NCBI RefSeq assembly: GCF_007565055.1
Contig: NC_044553.1
Span: 103,887,858 to 103,951,857 of the forward strand
DNA: 64,000 nucleotides
Origin: Rhinopithecus roxellana
Lineage: Eukaryota; Chordata; Mammalia; Primates; Cercopithecidae
Direction of reading: 5' to 3'
Position numbers and translations under genes: made by a program. Every line of letters begins with the position of its first letter. Within the stretch, counting starts at the first letter, position 1. The notes under the pieces were generated by a model that was not told where the DNA came from, made no database searches, and was given only the letters and a program-made list of their open reading frames with translations. This document shows, piece after piece, positions 31,485-44,411 of this stretch.

Positions 31485-31920
31485 CAATTCAACAAACATT
31501 TATTTATTTATTTTTTACTTATTTTATTTTATTATTTTGAGGCAGAGTCTCGCTCTGTCGCCCAGGCTGGAGTGCAGTGGCATGATGATCTTGGCTCATT
31601 GCAACCTCTGCCGCCTTCCGGGTTCAAGCAATTCTTCTGCCTCAGCCTCCTGAGTAGCTGAGATTATAGTTGCCCACCACCATGCCCAGCTAGTGTTTTG
31701 TATTTTTAGTAGAGACAGAGTTTCAGCATGTTGGCCAAGCTGGTCTCGAACTCCTGGGCTCAAGAGATCCTCCTGCCTTAGCTCCCTACAGTGATGGGAT
31801 TACAGGCATGAGCTACCATACCTGGCCCAACAAATGTTTATTGAGCACCTACTATATGCTGTGCCCTGTGCTGGGTAGGAGGAAATGATGTGAACAAAAC
31901 AAAACAATGTGCTGCTGAGG
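31485..31920 (-). mobile_element. MIR SINE with an Alu inserted
   Basis: 'CAACAAATGTTTATTGAGCACC' and 'CTGTGCCCTGTGCTGGGTAGG' (31828-31880) are the antisense MIR end. 'TTCAACAAACATTTATT' at 31485-31503 is the duplicated target on the other side of the Alu. Confidence 0.8.
31504..31828 (-). mobile_element. Alu inserted in the MIR
   Basis: 'GAGGCAGAGTCTCGCTCTG' to 'CATACCTGGCC'; T/TA-rich tail. Confidence 0.9.
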
Positions 31921-33880
31921 TCAAGATGCTCACAGGGCCAAGACTTTTAAAAGTCGCATTCCCCAGTGGACCAGAACTCTCAGGCTGGAAGTAGGGGGAG
32001 GTTGTGAGTCCCGGAGGAGAAACAGGAAGGCGGTGGCTCCTCCTACCTCAGGGGTTTGAAAATCTGGCCCGGGCAGTTTGTGGCACCCTGGTTGTGTGAG
32101 CTGAGAGCCTGGCTGGAACCGAGATAGACCCGTGACCGACCACAGCTGCCCCAACAGTGAGACGGGTCTGCTCCTGCTATCTTCCGTACAGTCGCTGAAG
32201 TCACAAGCTATGAGCCAGTGTTCCCTCAGTAGGCCAGGGTCCTCGGGGGATGTATGAGGAGATGGCGTACACTGGAAGCCTGTGGAGTCACGGCTGGGGA
32301 AAGACAGGCTGGACACTTGGGCCTCCGAGACACCCCTGGCTGGGTTCGCCTTTCAGAGTTTGAGCCAAGCCTGGAATCACTCCAGGGACAAAGGAGACAC
32401 ATCTGCCAATGTCTGCCCAACTCTCCTTGGCCACGGGAGCCCAGGACCAGCCATAAGTGGGCAGGAGCCGGGGGCCGTGCGGGGAATGGGGCTGCAGCAG
32501 AGGCCTTGGGACACGCATGGGTCAGCGGAGGCCCTTGAAGTCCTGGGCGGGCAGGTTCCTCAAAAGCAAAATCACTTGAAACAGGTTGTGCGGGACAGCT
32601 GAGGCCCTGTGCCCAGCCCCCGAGCACAAGAGGCTCCTGCAACAGAAACCGCTGGCCAGCAAGGCAGCTGCTGGCTGGAGACGCACAGAGACGGTTGAGG
32701 GCAAGGAGCTGAAGGGCGAGGATGAGGGGGTGCCCCTGGGGACCCCACCCTGAGCTCAGGCCGCTCCATCTGGGCTCTAATCCCCTCTTTTGTTTTCAGC
32801 TCATGCTTCTCCCCCAGTGAAGGGAGGCTGGGAGCTTCTGTTGTGGCCCTAGGAGCTGCCAACAGCAGTAGAAGGCAGGGCCTTGGCAGGCAGCCTCGCC
32901 TCTGTGGGAGCAGGCAGAGCTGATTACTCTAAGCTGCCAGCCACTGCCGGTACTTCCCAGCCCGCTGGCCTTGCCTCCTGTGTGGTGGACTCTGTGGGAG
33001 GGGACGGAGGGGTGGAGCGAGAGGAGGAGACCCAGCTGGGCCTTGAAGAGGAGCCAGGAGCTAAGAACTTGACCTAGAATCCCAGGATGAAGGACAAGTC
33101 CAGCCCCCTCCAGGATTCAGGGTCTCACCAAGGGGAATGAGGGGCCCAAGGTTCACTTAGTTGGGTTCTGGTGGAGCCAGGAAGAGAAGGGATGCGCTGG
33201 GGAGGCCCTGGAGAAGGGCCCTGGTGGAGCATGTACTGTGTCTGTCTTTCCTTTTCCCTACAAATCTTAGGGACTTTCCTGGGGTCAGGGCTGCTGTGTA
33301 TAGCATGCAGGTGTGGGCTGAGGCGTGGGGGTCAGGCTGTGTCCATCTGGACGATGAGTTACCTTTTTCCAAATCACACCAAGGCCCTGTGCAGGTCAGT
33401 ACCTGGTGTTGCCAGGCCAGCCTCAGGGGGCAGCTCATCAGAAACCAGCCCTGTGCACTGGGGAGGCTTCCGGCCTGGGGTGCCCTTTCTCAGAGGAGGG
33501 GTCACAGGGATGAAGGCTCAACCTGGAGGGGACCCGCAGGTCTGCAGGGTGCCCTGAGCCACTGGCTGGGAAAGCCTAGGCCTCCTTCCCTCCCCAGGCT
33601 GTTTGCTTCCACACCCTTCCCTGCCTGAGGACTCACTTCTGTCACTTCTGTTCGCCGCAGGAACCAATCACGTTTCATCCTGAGTGGAATGAGGCTGTGG
33701 AAGTCAAGGCCATAACTCAGTGTGGCACCTGCATTTGACCTGAAAAAATATAGACCATGAGGGTAAACGACCTGTCAAATGAGTACGCTGGGGCAGGACC
33801 AATTATTGAATTTCATACCTGCCCTAACATAATTCACAAGGATTTTAGATTTCCAGAAAGGAACCTCAAAGCCCTTTTCA
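31921..33880. other. Single-copy GC-rich sequence, no gene recognised
   Basis: About 2 kb without SINE or LINE. Overlapping frames of up to 155 codons on both strands show no known domain. I see no exon I can defend. Confidence 0.5.
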
Positions 33881-34177
33881 TGGCCACCGTGGTGGCTCAC
33901 ACCTGTATTCCCAGCACTTGGGGAGTCAGAGGCAGGTGAATTGCTTGAGGTCAGGAGTTCGAGACCATCCTGGCCAACATGGTGAAATCCCGTCTCTACT
34001 AAAAATGCAAAAATTAGCCGGGCGTGGTGGTGGGCACCTGTAATCCCAGCTACTCAGGAGGCTGAGGCAGGAGAATTGCTTGAACCCGGGAGGCGGAGGT
34101 TGCAATGAGCTGAGATGGGCCACTGCACTCCAGCCTGGGCAACAGAGCCAGACTCCATTTCAAAAAAAAAAAAAAAA
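33881..34177 (+). mobile_element. Alu, full length
   Basis: 'GGCCACCGTGGTGGCTCACACC' start; A15 tail. Confidence 0.92.
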
Positions 34178-34804
34178 TTCTCTGTCAGGGTGGCAGGAAG
34201 GATTCCTGGAAATATGAAGGAGCTGAGGCTTTGAGGATAAATCCAAATTTGCAGGCTGGGGAGGCCCACCTGGCACAGAGGTGCAGAGGAGGGGCTAATC
34301 TGGGAACCAGAAGGAAGTGGATGACTGGGATGAGGTACAGCCGGCACAAGAGGGGAGAGGCCTAAGTCTGTGCCGAGGAGTAGACCCAGGGCCTCCACTT
34401 GGGTGGTGGTGATGGGGCGGGGGGCAGCCGGATAGCATAAAGGGCAAACACCAGGCTTCTGTGGCACCTCCTCCTCCCCACCGCCTCTGCGGCTGCCTCT
34501 GCCACTGCCTCTGCAACTTCCTCAGGGTTTTCCTACATTGTCAACCTGGCCAGCGTCCCACACGGCAAGGTCCTGCTGAGGTTTTGGGGGGGGGGGGGGG
34601 GCGGGCTCTGACAGGGACCCCTGGAAGGAGGTTGCTGCTGCCTCAGGCCTAGAGGCTCGTTCTGCACAGATCACCCGGATACTGAGAAATGCAGCTGCTA
34701 TGGAATTTCTAGCCATAAACACAGAAATGTGGTGGGGAAGGAGCTGTTTAGGGAGGAGGAAGTAGGCACATTGCACACAGCTGCCGCTAGCCTGGGCTGG
34801 TCAG
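34178..34804. other. Single-copy sequence with homopolymer G run
   Basis: No gene recognised. Contains CTGCCTCTG-like short repeats at 34484-34520. Confidence 0.45.
34586..34601. repeat. (G)16 homopolymer
   Basis: Sixteen consecutive G, then CGGG. Potential G-quadruplex and a likely length-variable or mis-assembled site. Confidence 0.95.
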
Positions 34805-34975
34805 ATCGTGCAGGGCGATGGTTCTCAAACTCAGCTTATGACCCAGGCGATGCTGTGATGCAGGTGCCTGGTGGGCTGAGAGCCCTGGAAGCTGGTGCAG
34901 ACCCATTGGGAAGGCTGGGAGCTGGTGGCCCACTGTGGGGCATGGCAGCTCCAGAGACCCCAGATCTGTTCCTCT
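34805..34975. mobile_element. Possible MER5-like hAT transposon fragment
   Basis: 'GATGGTTCTCAAACTCAGC' and 'CAGGCGATGCTGTGATGC' resemble the ends and interior of MER5 elements. Weak match. Confidence 0.35.
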
Positions 34976-36029
34976 GGTGAGTATCGGCCTCCTCCACCTC
35001 ACCACAAAACCTCAAAAGGGGTCTTCCCCCTGTATCCCACCTGCTCTCCCTGTGCTCCCACAGCTGAAGCAAAGGCAGTGCTAGAGGCTTGAGGGCCTTC
35101 TCCCTTAAATCAGCAATCATATTCTTTCCACCAGGAAAATAGCCTAAACAGAGCAGACGTGAGGATCGCTTTGGGTCTGTCTGGGTCTCCAAGGCTAAAA
35201 TGCATTTTACCTGCGCCTAAGTCCTTGACCTCTTAGCAGTTACAGCTTATGGCGATGCCGTCAGTGGACAAAGATGAATATTCCAGAAGAAACCTTTAAA
35301 ACCAACCAGGCAACAGAGAGAGCTTATAGCTGCTAAGAAACTGGAGGCAGTAAGGCACACGTTCTTTGCCCATCCCACAGCTATTAATATTAGACTGCAG
35401 ATGCCGAGGAAGGGGTGTGCACCTGGTTGCTGAGGAAGGGCAGCATGAAATGCAGGGCCCAAGGAGGAGCTCAGGCAGGTCAAGGACGCAACCAGCCACC
35501 CTTTCCAGGGTCAGAGGCCGAGCGAGCAGAGGCACAGGGTGCTTGTTAGCGGCTAGACAGGCTCATCGCACAAGCTTGCAGGGCTCAATTAAGGGTCTTA
35601 GTCACCCACAGCCTTCTGCCTCCTAGGTCCTGAACTGCAGCCCGGGGATGGGGTGGAGGTGCTCTATCTGTGGGGCCGTCCCAAGGCCCTCGCTGAGGGG
35701 CTGGGCACAGTGAGGCCTGTGTTGGGACTTGCCGAACTGCACCAGCACTGTAGCTCAGTATTCTTTGTGGGAGGCAGAGGTTTACTCTTGATAATCCTCT
35801 CCCCAGCCCAGCCCAACCCTAGCTCTGGCCTGTGGCCTTGCATCCCATGAAAGTTGCCATGTGACAAAGTTAGAAGGGGCTGCGCTGCCTGGTGGGAGAC
35901 AGGTCCACAAGCCCAGCCCCAGAGCCCTAAACCCCTCCCTGTAAGACCCACATAGCCAACCACAGTGAATAAATTAGCTGGATAATGCCATCCACCAGGA
36001 GGCAAATACTACTTTTATTTATTTTTAAT
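34976..36029. other. Single-copy sequence, no gene recognised
   Basis: No repeats and no recognised coding segment. Confidence 0.5.
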
Positions 36030-36334
36030 TTTTTAATTTTTTTATTTTTTGAGACAGAGTCTCACTCTGTTGCTCTGGCTGGAGTACAGTGGTGCGATCT
36101 CGGCTCACTACAACCTTCCCCTCCTGGATTCCAGCCATTCTCCTGCCTCGGCCTCCCAAGTAGCTGGGATTACAGGTGTAAGCCACCATGCCCGACTAAT
36201 TTTTGTATTTTTAGTAGAGACAGGGTTTTGCCATATTGGCCAGGCTGGTCTCGAATTCCTGACCTCAGGTTATCCACCTGCCTCAGCCTCCCAAAGTGCT
36301 GGGAATGCGGGCATGAGCCACTGCACCCGGCCCA
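36030..36334 (-). mobile_element. Alu, full length (AluS-like)
   Basis: 'TTTGAGACAGAGTCTCACTCTG' to 'CACTGCACCCGGCCC'. Confidence 0.92.
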
Positions 36335-36579
36335 CGTACTACTTTTAAATCATAAGGCAAAACTTTGATTTGCTTCTTATTAGGCCATAAGCTTTGTTCG
36401 GTCTGTGTCCTTTCTGAGGCCTCAAGGGTGCTTCTGAGCCCCCTTTTGTGGATGCAAAGAAGCTCTGAAACTTGGAGTTTGGATTTGGGTGAGAATGTGG
36501 GTCAACTGTGCTAGATTTCACAAAGCGAGGGCTGTGTGTGACACAAGAAGCCCTGTGCAACAGGGCAAGACTCCATGGT

Positions 36580-36770
36580 CATTGAACTGCACAGAGACCT
36601 GGTTTTGAATCACCACCTACCATTGGTGTGACCTCGGGCAAGTCACTATCTCTGAGCCTTGGAATCCCATCTGTCAGGCAACAAAACATCCACCTCATCG
36701 GATTGCTATTGAGAGTCAAGGGGGTAGTGTTCAATCACCTCCGAGGGCCTGGTACCTGGTAGCGGCTAGG
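36580..36770 (+). mobile_element. MIR SINE
   Basis: 'TGGTGTGACCTCGGGCAAGTCAC', 'TCTGAGCCTTGGAATCCC' and 'GGGCCTGGTACCTGGTAGCGGC' follow MIR closely. Confidence 0.8.
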
Positions 36771-38352
36771 TGTGTGCCCCTACCACCTCTCCTTCATTAG
36801 GAGCGGGAGTCTTGGAATTCCATTCCTCTCCTGAGTAGTCATGGCCTGACCTCAGGAGGCAGCAGCAGCAAGAAAGGAAGGGAGGCAAGAGCAAGTGATG
36901 TTCTCACCAGACCCTCAGCCCAGGAACACGAGGGCTGCGTGGATAGGGGTGGGCTGAGAGGGTTTTGCATCAGGCTGGTCTGTTCCCTCCCTAGCCCATC
37001 TGCATTCTCCTCTGGAGATGGCCTGGGAGAACCCAACTGCAGAGCATTCAGGTGGGACCCTGGCACTAGCCCCAGAGGTGGAGGTGCTGCATTTAGCCTT
37101 CCTCTGGTCACAAGCTCCTTGTTCAAGGGTCTCAGGCCACCTTGACTATGGGTCTCCGTGGGGCCTGGCCTGCAGAAGGCCACATGGCACCTGTGCATCC
37201 CTGCATTGGTCACCACCCAGGACTGTGGCACGCAGAAGTGTTATCCATGGGCCTTCACTATCTGCTCCAGACACAGCAAGGAGTTGAAGTTTGAGAAACA
37301 GATAAACAAATGCCAAACATGAGCATAAACTTTAATATATTCAGACTGTTTTAGATATTAAATAGAAAAAAGACCTTGGTGCCTTTGAGGGTTCTGTGTG
37401 GCCTTTCCCTGGGTGGAGCTGGTTCCCTTAGAGGCAAAGCCAGGACCTGTCTCTTGCACCTTATGAGAGGGTGATGAGGGTGCGGCTTATCCTTTGTCCT
37501 CATGGTGGTGGCTGGCCCAGGACCTTCCTCGCCCTCCCTCCTCAGGTCTTGGGGAGATAGAAACTGCAGGTTGCCTGGGCGGCCCCAGGAACAGATTTGC
37601 ATTATTTTGTGGCAACAAGCAAATTCTCTGGAGGGGATTTCTGGAAGAACCGGGAGTCACCCAGAGGGAAACTTCAGGAAACAGGAGAGCAGGAGGCCAG
37701 GAGGAAACAGGCCTGGGCAGGGGCAGAGGCTGCTTGGCCTGAGGCTCTGGGCCAAGGGATGGCTAAGGCCTCAAACCCCTCCTTCGCCCTTCCTCACAGT
37801 GGGCAGGAAGCCAGGCCCTGAGCAGGCTCAGGCGCTGCCTCCGTGCCCTTGCTGACCTGCAGGAAACTCGCCCAACCCAGGCCTATGTCAGCAGAAGGAC
37901 GATGACCTAAGAAGCCAGGCTGCAGAACAAGATGGAAAATTCCCGACGCTCCCGCACCTAAGGCTGCACCCGGGGTGGGAATATTATGCTTCTCTGGCCC
38001 TGACTGCATGGGGGAGGGCTGCCCCTGCTCTGGGCTGGCAGCTCAGTCAGGGGCTGGGACAAGAGCAAACTGAACCGCTTCAAGGGGAGGGAAACAGAGC
38101 CCCAGCCCTTGACCTTCCATTTGGTTCCTGTGTCGCTGGACCCGGCGTAACTGTGGCTGTGTGGGTGTGTGTGTTGGGCAGGGATGGGGTGGTGATTACA
38201 AAACAGAGGAAGGCAGGCCTACTTTCTGCATAGAAAGAACATCCAACAGCCCTCCAACACAAGCTGAGAGTCTGAAAAAGTCAGGCCATGTTGGCTTGAA
38301 GAAATCAAGCTGCATATCCAGCAGCATATCAAGATTTTAAATTTAAGAACTA
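36771..38352. other. Single-copy GC-rich sequence, no gene recognised
   Basis: Frames of 60-130 codons occur on both strands without known domains. A short GTGTGTG stretch lies at 38162-38174. Confidence 0.5.
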
Positions 38353-38656
38353 TGGGTCAGATGCAGTGGTTCATGCCTGTAATCCCAGCACTTTGGGAGG
38401 CCAAGGTGGGTAGATCACCTGAGGTCAGGAGTTCAAGACCAGCCTGGCCAACATGGTGAAACCCCGTCTCTACTAAAAATACAAAAATTTAGCTGGACGT
38501 GGTGGCAGGAGCCTGTAATCACAGATACTTGGGAGGCTGAGGCAGGAGAATGGCTTGAACCCAGGAGGCAGAGGTTGCAGTGAGCCGATATTGCGGCATT
38601 TCACTCCAGCCTGCGTAAAAAAGCGACATTTCATCTCAAAACAAAACAAAACAAAA
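38353..38656 (+). mobile_element. Alu, full length
   Basis: 'GGGTCAGATGCAGTGGTTCATG' start; AAAAC tail. Confidence 0.92.
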
Positions 38657-39378
38657 AGAACTATGACAGCTCAGATGCGTATGTTCTGAAGTTCATCTGA
38701 ACCTGGTTAATGCAGTGCCTGGCTGGCCTGGAACCTTGGGGAAGAATGTCCACGAAGCACCTGCTGTGTGCTGGGCAGGTTCACGTGCAGTCTCTCTCGT
38801 TCAGTCCTTGGTTGGTGAGGGCCGCATCACAGGAGGACAGGCCCAGCACAGCACAAACTGAAAGAGAAATGCTTCAGACCAATGTCCTTCCTCAGTTTCT
38901 CCTGAGAAGGCAGGCTGGAGCAGGCTATTTCCAAGGCCCTGGAAATACAGGTGTTTTCCCCTCAGTCGTCTCCAGAGCAGGAGCCTCCTATGTCTCAGGA
39001 TGATAAGAAGGATCCAGATGCCAGGAGGAGTGTCCTCTGGACACTTGGCTGGGAGCCCAGGAGCCCTGGTGCCAGGCCCAGGAAGGCCTCCCCACCCCTC
39101 TGGGGCCTAGCCAGGGGAAGGAAGGAACGAAGACACATGGGATAGGATTTCCAGACCCAAGGCCAGCAATCCTCCTGGTTCCAATCATTGGATAGGCAAG
39201 CTGGTGTGTAGTTTTCCACAGGTGACAAAAGCCACAGGAAGGTTGTAAAATCCCTCTTGCACCAGTAGGCTTCAAGAGGCTACACTCTCTCAATAAGAAT
39301 GTGAAATGGTAGATTCAATAAAATCTAGTGTGTGATAACATAATAATTTATGCACATCTTAAAATAACTGGAATAGTG
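38657..39378. other. Single-copy sequence, possible MIR trace
   Basis: 'GAAGCACCTGCTGTGTGCTGGGCAGG' near 38753 may be an antisense MIR end. No gene seen. Confidence 0.4.
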
Positions 39379-39952
39379 GGCTGGGTGCAGTGGCTCACGT
39401 TTATAATCCCAGCACTTTGGGAGGTTGAGGCAGGCAGATCACGAGGTCAAGAGATGGAGACCATCCTGGCCAACATGGTGAAACCTCATCTCTACTAAAA
39501 AAAAATACAAAACTTAGCTGGGTGTGGTGGCATGCGCCTATAATTCTAGCTACTCGGGAGGCTGAGGCAAGAGAATTGCTTGAACCCGGGAGGCAGAGGT
39601 TTCAGTAAGCCGAGGTCACACCACTGCACACCAGCCTGGCCAGTCTGGGCAACAAGAACGAAACTCTGGCCAGGCGCGGTGGCTCACGCCTATAATCCCA
39701 GCACTTTGGGAGGCCAAGGTGCGCGGATCACGAGGTCAGGAGATCGAGACCATCCTGGTTAGCACAGTGAAACCCCGTCTCTACTAAAAATACAAAAAAA
39801 TTAGCTGGGTGTGGTGGCGGGCACCTGTAGTCCCAGCTACTTGGGAGGCTGAGGCAGGAGAATGGCGTGAACCTGGGAGGTGGAGCTTGCAGTGAGCCGA
39901 GATCACGCCACTGCACTCCAGCCTGGGCGACAGAGTGAGACTCTGTCTCAAG

Positions 39953-39997
<45 letters not shown>

Positions 39998-40036
39998 GAA
40001 ACTCCATCTCATGTTTAAAAACAAAACAAAACAAAA
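39379..40036 (+). mobile_element. Alu split by an AluY in its tail region
   Basis: Outer parts are 39379-39666 and 40001-40036. A diverged duplication of CTGGAATAGT brackets the whole (39368-39377 and 40037-40046). Confidence 0.9.
39667..39992 (+). mobile_element. AluY inserted in the older Alu
   Basis: 'GGCCAGGCGCGGTGGCTCACG' start and an A tail of about 40. The duplication AGAACGAAACTC is at 39655-39666 and 39993-40004. Confidence 0.95.
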
Positions 40037-40039
40037 CTG

Positions 40040-40200
40040 GAATAGTATTATTGAAGGGTTTGTAACACAAAGAAATGATGAATGTGTGAGGTGATGGATA
40101 CCCCGTTTACCCTGATGTGGTTATTATACATCGTTATGTCTGTATCAGAATATCTCATGTACCCCATAAATATATACACCCACAACATTTTGTTTTAAAA
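40040..40200 (+). mobile_element. L1 3' end (L1MA/L1PB-like)
   Basis: 'GTGAGGTGATGGATACCCCG', 'GTGGTTATTATACATC' and 'CTCATGTACCCCATAAATATA' are the ordered motifs of this L1 3'UTR type. Confidence 0.8.
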
Positions 40201-41077
40201 GAATGTGAAAAGAAGGTAGAAGAGACTGGGCTTTCTGTCAGGGCTCATTCACTTCAGGGCCCCCTGGCATGGCCCAAAGCTGTAGAGGGGGGCTGGCAGC
40301 CCCAGAAGGGCTTCATTTCCCAGTCTCTCCTCCCCTTTCTCCTGGCCCCCTGGGCACCTCCACCTCTGCTCCTACCTCCCGAGCAAGGCTTGACTCACAC
40401 ACTCCTGAGGGGCAGCCTCTGGCCACTCTCCATCTGTGCCACCCCCTCCTAGAACACTGGGGTGAGGAAGCCCCGGGAAGCAGGCTCTGGGTGCAGGTCA
40501 GAGGCCGCCCCGTCTGTGCTGGGGTCCAGCTGAGCCAGGACCGCTGAGCCCTTGAGAGCTCTGCAGGCCTCGGGATGGGAAGGGAAGGTGTGGGAGATGA
40601 CCCTGAGCCCGGAGCGCCCCTCAGAGCTCCAGAGACTGTTTTGGCTCCTGGCAGGGTCAGAGCAGCTTGGTGCCATCGTGTGTGCTCCTCCAGGAGGAGA
40701 AGGCTCTAGCCAGGGCAGGACTTGCCTTACAGGCCAGGGACCCCCATCGGGAAAAGCTGCCGTCTATGGGTGTCACAAGGAAATGAGCGCCCAGGAAGAA
40801 CACGGTCACCTGGAAAGAAGCAGGACGTTGTCTCCCTGGCTGAACCACAAGCCATGTGCAGGTGATGCAGGGCCTCACCTGCTCTGCCTTGGCTGAAGAG
40901 ATACATTTATAAACTTCGGGCTGGCTTCTGCCTGCCTGACCACACTGCTTGGGTGACAATGTTCACAGGAAATCACATTTTGGTAGTGACTGGTGAGGAT
41001 GCTGGGGAAACCTGACAGCACTAAAGAGTCGTTCTGGAAGGGCTCTGCCAGACTCCGCTGCCACAGCGTTAACCGCT
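40201..41077. other. Single-copy sequence, no gene recognised
   Basis: GC-rich; frames of 75-115 codons lack known domains. Confidence 0.5.
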
Positions 41078-41230
41078 ATCTTCTCAGCACTTTAAATGCA
41101 TTGTGTCATTTATTCCTCATAGCACTTCTTTGAGACGGATCCTGTGGTTTATACCCATTTCTTCAGAAGAGAAAAACTGAGGCTGTAAATTACTCAGCTG
41201 TGGACTGAGAATTTAGTCAGGCTCTGACTG
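41078..41230 (-). mobile_element. MIR SINE
   Basis: 'TTCTCAGCACTTTAAATGC', 'TTTATTCCTCATAGCAC' and 'GAAGAGAAAAACTGAGGC' are the antisense MIR pattern. Confidence 0.75.
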
Positions 41231-41639
41231 TGGGAGAGCTGGAAGTCCCAGCACTTGACTCTAGCGGCTGGAAGCCTGGGGATGCGAGTGCCCCTTTCTG
41301 TGCCTCTGTAGTCAGGGCTCTTGTCTCCTGAGTCTTCCTGAGGCCAGACTTGAAACAGAGCAAGTGCATCGCTGGGGCTTTGGTGCTAAGATGCAGCCAC
41401 CTGGAGCTGTTGGCTATGACCTGTTCAGCAGGGTCCTCCTGACTCGCAGTGTTGCTGGATTGTCTGGTGTGCCAGTGTCTGGACAGGGCCTCACAGGACT
41501 ATTTATCTCTCTCCCGGGAAGCCCCTCCCTGCAAGGTAGGCCTGGACTGGGGTTTTTCAGAAATGAGAAATCAGCTGTGAGCACCTGCAGCCTCTCCTGC
41601 TTTAGAAGAAACAGCATCATACCCTGTTTTACAACGACC
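41231..41639. other. Single-copy sequence, no gene recognised
   Basis: Nothing recognised up to the AluY. Confidence 0.45.
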
Positions 41640-41938
41640 TTTTTTTTTTTTTTTTTTTGAGGCGGAGTCTCGCTCTGTCGCCCGGACTGGAGTGCAGTGG
41701 CCGGATCTCAGCTCACTGCAAGCTCCGCCTCCCGGGTTTACGCCATTCTCCTGCCTCAGCCTCCCGAGTAGCTGGGACTACAGGCACCCGCCACCTCGCC
41801 CGGCTAGTTTTTGTATTTTTAGTAGAGACGGGGTTTCACCGTGTTAGCCAGGATGGTCTCGATCTCCTGACCTCGTGATCGGCCCATCTCGGCCTCCCAA
41901 AGTGCTGGGATTACAGGCTTGAGCCACCGCGCCCAGCC
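41640..41938 (-). mobile_element. AluY, cercopithecid-type
   Basis: 'GGCCGGATCTCAGCTCAC' and 'CACCTCGCCCGGCTAG'. A short duplication CGACCTTTT flanks it. Confidence 0.93.
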
Positions 41939-43730
41939 GACCTTTTGTTTTTTTAAGTACACTTCACAGAGAAAGAAAAAAGAAAAACCCAGAAGGGATC
42001 TCCACGTAGTCTGCGGCAGGAAAGGGGCCTCTTACGGTTTTGTTGGTAGCTTTGAATCATTAGAGGCATCTGCTCAGGACTTGCTGAAGGCCCTCACAGA
42101 GTCCCTCCCAGGAAGGAGGCCTGGAAGCTGGCTTTCCACAAGAAACATCTTCATGCCCAATCTGCTTCTGTAAAGGCCGGACTGCCACCCTGCTGGATGC
42201 AGACAGGATGCAAAGTGGCCACAGATATCTCAGTGGCAGCTCAATAACTTGGAGGAGATACTCTGCAAGGGCCTAAATTCTTAGCCCCTGGGGAGACTTA
42301 GTCCGTCTTGGTCATCACCCTATGCCCCAGAGCAGGGTCTGACTTACAGGAGGGGCTCAAAACTATTCCTTGATCAATAAGAAGTATTAAGAAAACGTCT
42401 CCTAAATTGACAGGAGATGGTGCAATAACATGGACCCTGTACAGTCTTCTCCCTTGGGTTCCCTCTTGCAGCACATGTTCTCAGGTGGCTGGGGACACAG
42501 AGGCAAAGAGAAGCAGGCGGCCTTCCCAGGTCCCTCTGCAATGATGGGTCTCTACAGCCAATCCATTAGGATCACTAGGCCGTTTTTCAGAGGAGGCGAT
42601 TTTGCCCCCTGCTGTGTCCATCCACAACTTAGAGCTTGACCACTGTCACTTACAAAATGCCAGCACAGCCATCTTCACCGACACTGTTTTGCCTTCCCTC
42701 TTGATGAGGACTTGTATGAGTTCCTAGAAAAAGTGGCAGCCAGGAGGCTGGAGGCTGCCCACGCAGCGTGGCCCTAGTTTTACCAAGTGGGGCAAACAGG
42801 TCTCTGAGGTAGTTATCAAGCAGACGGCTAGACGCGGCCAACATCCGCGCTGCTGCTCACGGCCTCTATCCCTGGAAAACCCCAGCTAGGCCCGGCACTC
42901 TGGGGCTGTTTGCTGGGGCTCTCCCCAGATCATCCCTCCTCTGCCGAGGGAACAGGTCTTTCCTGTTCTTCTTCTGCTTCTCCTTTTCTTCCTCATTCCA
43001 GTCCTCAGTGGAGGCTTAATCACCGCAGTGCACTTGGTAAAACCTAAACCACTATGTTAACTCTGGGGTTTACAGGTCACCCCCCTGCAGTAAGGCCAGA
43101 GCCTGATTTCTGTGGAAAGCACGCCCCTAATTCAAACGATCTTCTTGTGGTAACCGCTCGAAAGGGACGTCGGCAACTTCACCAGAGTTTATGTCAGTCC
43201 ACTTGCCATTTGGGACAGTGCATTTCCTCGGTCTAAAAGCACATTACCCTACATTCCCCTCGTATCTCTGGATGTGGGAGAGGTCTCTCAGTGACAAGGG
43301 GCTGTAGCAGGGCCTGGTGTAGCTTCCACAAGCCCTGGAAAGGGGAGTCCCAGGCTGAGGTTGCCGCTAAGAGTTAATTACTGTTAGACATTTGCATTTG
43401 TTATCCCCTGGTCTGGCTGTTGGAGTCTAGGATGATGTCAGCAAAGGCACAGATGACATAAACCTAAGGTACAAGGTCACCTTCTGAAAACACATTTGAC
43501 TCCTCAGCACACCAGTAACCTCCCACCAACCAAGAGAGCAGCACAGGTGGCTGAGCCCCAAATACACTTGACTGTGATCTTGTCACCTGCAGCTGCTGCC
43601 CACAGTGCTTCCCAAGCAGTGGCAAACGCCAGGCCTGACTAGGGTACACTCTCAAAAGACTCATGCCCAGAGCAGTGACCTGGGAGACTTGGACTTGATA
43701 GATGAGGGCTGAGGGCCTGGAACTTTATAG
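41939..43730. other. Single-copy sequence, no gene recognised
   Basis: About 1.8 kb without recognisable repeats; frames are under 85 codons and unassigned. Confidence 0.5.
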
Positions 43731-43828
43731 CCTGGAACTCCTGGGCTCAAGCAATTCTCCCACCTCAGCCTCCCAATTAGCTGGGGCTACAGGCATGTGC
43801 CACCGTGCCCGGCTAATATTTTAATTTT

Positions 43829-44411
43829 AATTTTTTTTTGAGATGGAGTCTCACTCTGTTGCCCAGGCTGGAGTGCAGTGGTGTGATCTCGGCTCACTGC
43901 AACCTCCGCCTCCCAGGTTCAAGCAATTCTCCTGCCTCAGTCTCCCAAGTAGCTGGGACTACAGGTGTATACCACCATGCCTGACTACTTTTTTTTTTTG
44001 AGACAGAGTCTTGCTCTGTCACCAGGCTGGAGTGCAGTGGTGCTGTCTCAGTTCACTGCAAACTTTGCCTCCCAGGTTTAAGTGATTCTCCTGCCTCAGC
44101 CTCCCAAGCAGCTGGGATTACAGGTGTGTGCCACCACACCTGGCTAATTTTTTGTATTTTAGTAGAGACTGGGTTTTACCATGTTTGCCAGGCTGGTCTC
44201 AATCTCCTGACCTCGTGATCCACCCGCCTTGGCCTTCCAAAGCACTGGGATTACAGGCGTGAGCCATTGCATCTGTCCATTTTTTGTATTTTTAGTAGAG
44301 ATGGGGTTTCATTATGTTGGGCAGGCTGGTCTCGAACTACTGACCTCGTGATCTGCCCACCTCAGCCTCCCAGAGTGCTGGGATTACAGGCATGAACCAC
44401 CTTGCCCAGCC
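43829..44411 (-). mobile_element. Middle Alu of the nest
   Basis: Parts 43829-43987 ('GAGATGGAGTCTCACTCTG...ATGCCTGACTA') and 44279-44411 ('TTTTTAGTAGAGATGGGG...CACCTTGCCCAGCC'). Confidence 0.88.
43988..44278 (-). mobile_element. Inner Alu of the nest
   Basis: Complete antisense Alu, 'GAGACAGAGTCTTGCTCTG' to 'CATTGCATCTGTCC'. Confidence 0.9.

Noticed and set aside
36580..36770. tRNA-like motifs
   Set aside because: They belong to MIR elements, whose 5' part is tRNA-derived. No intact cloverleaf is present.
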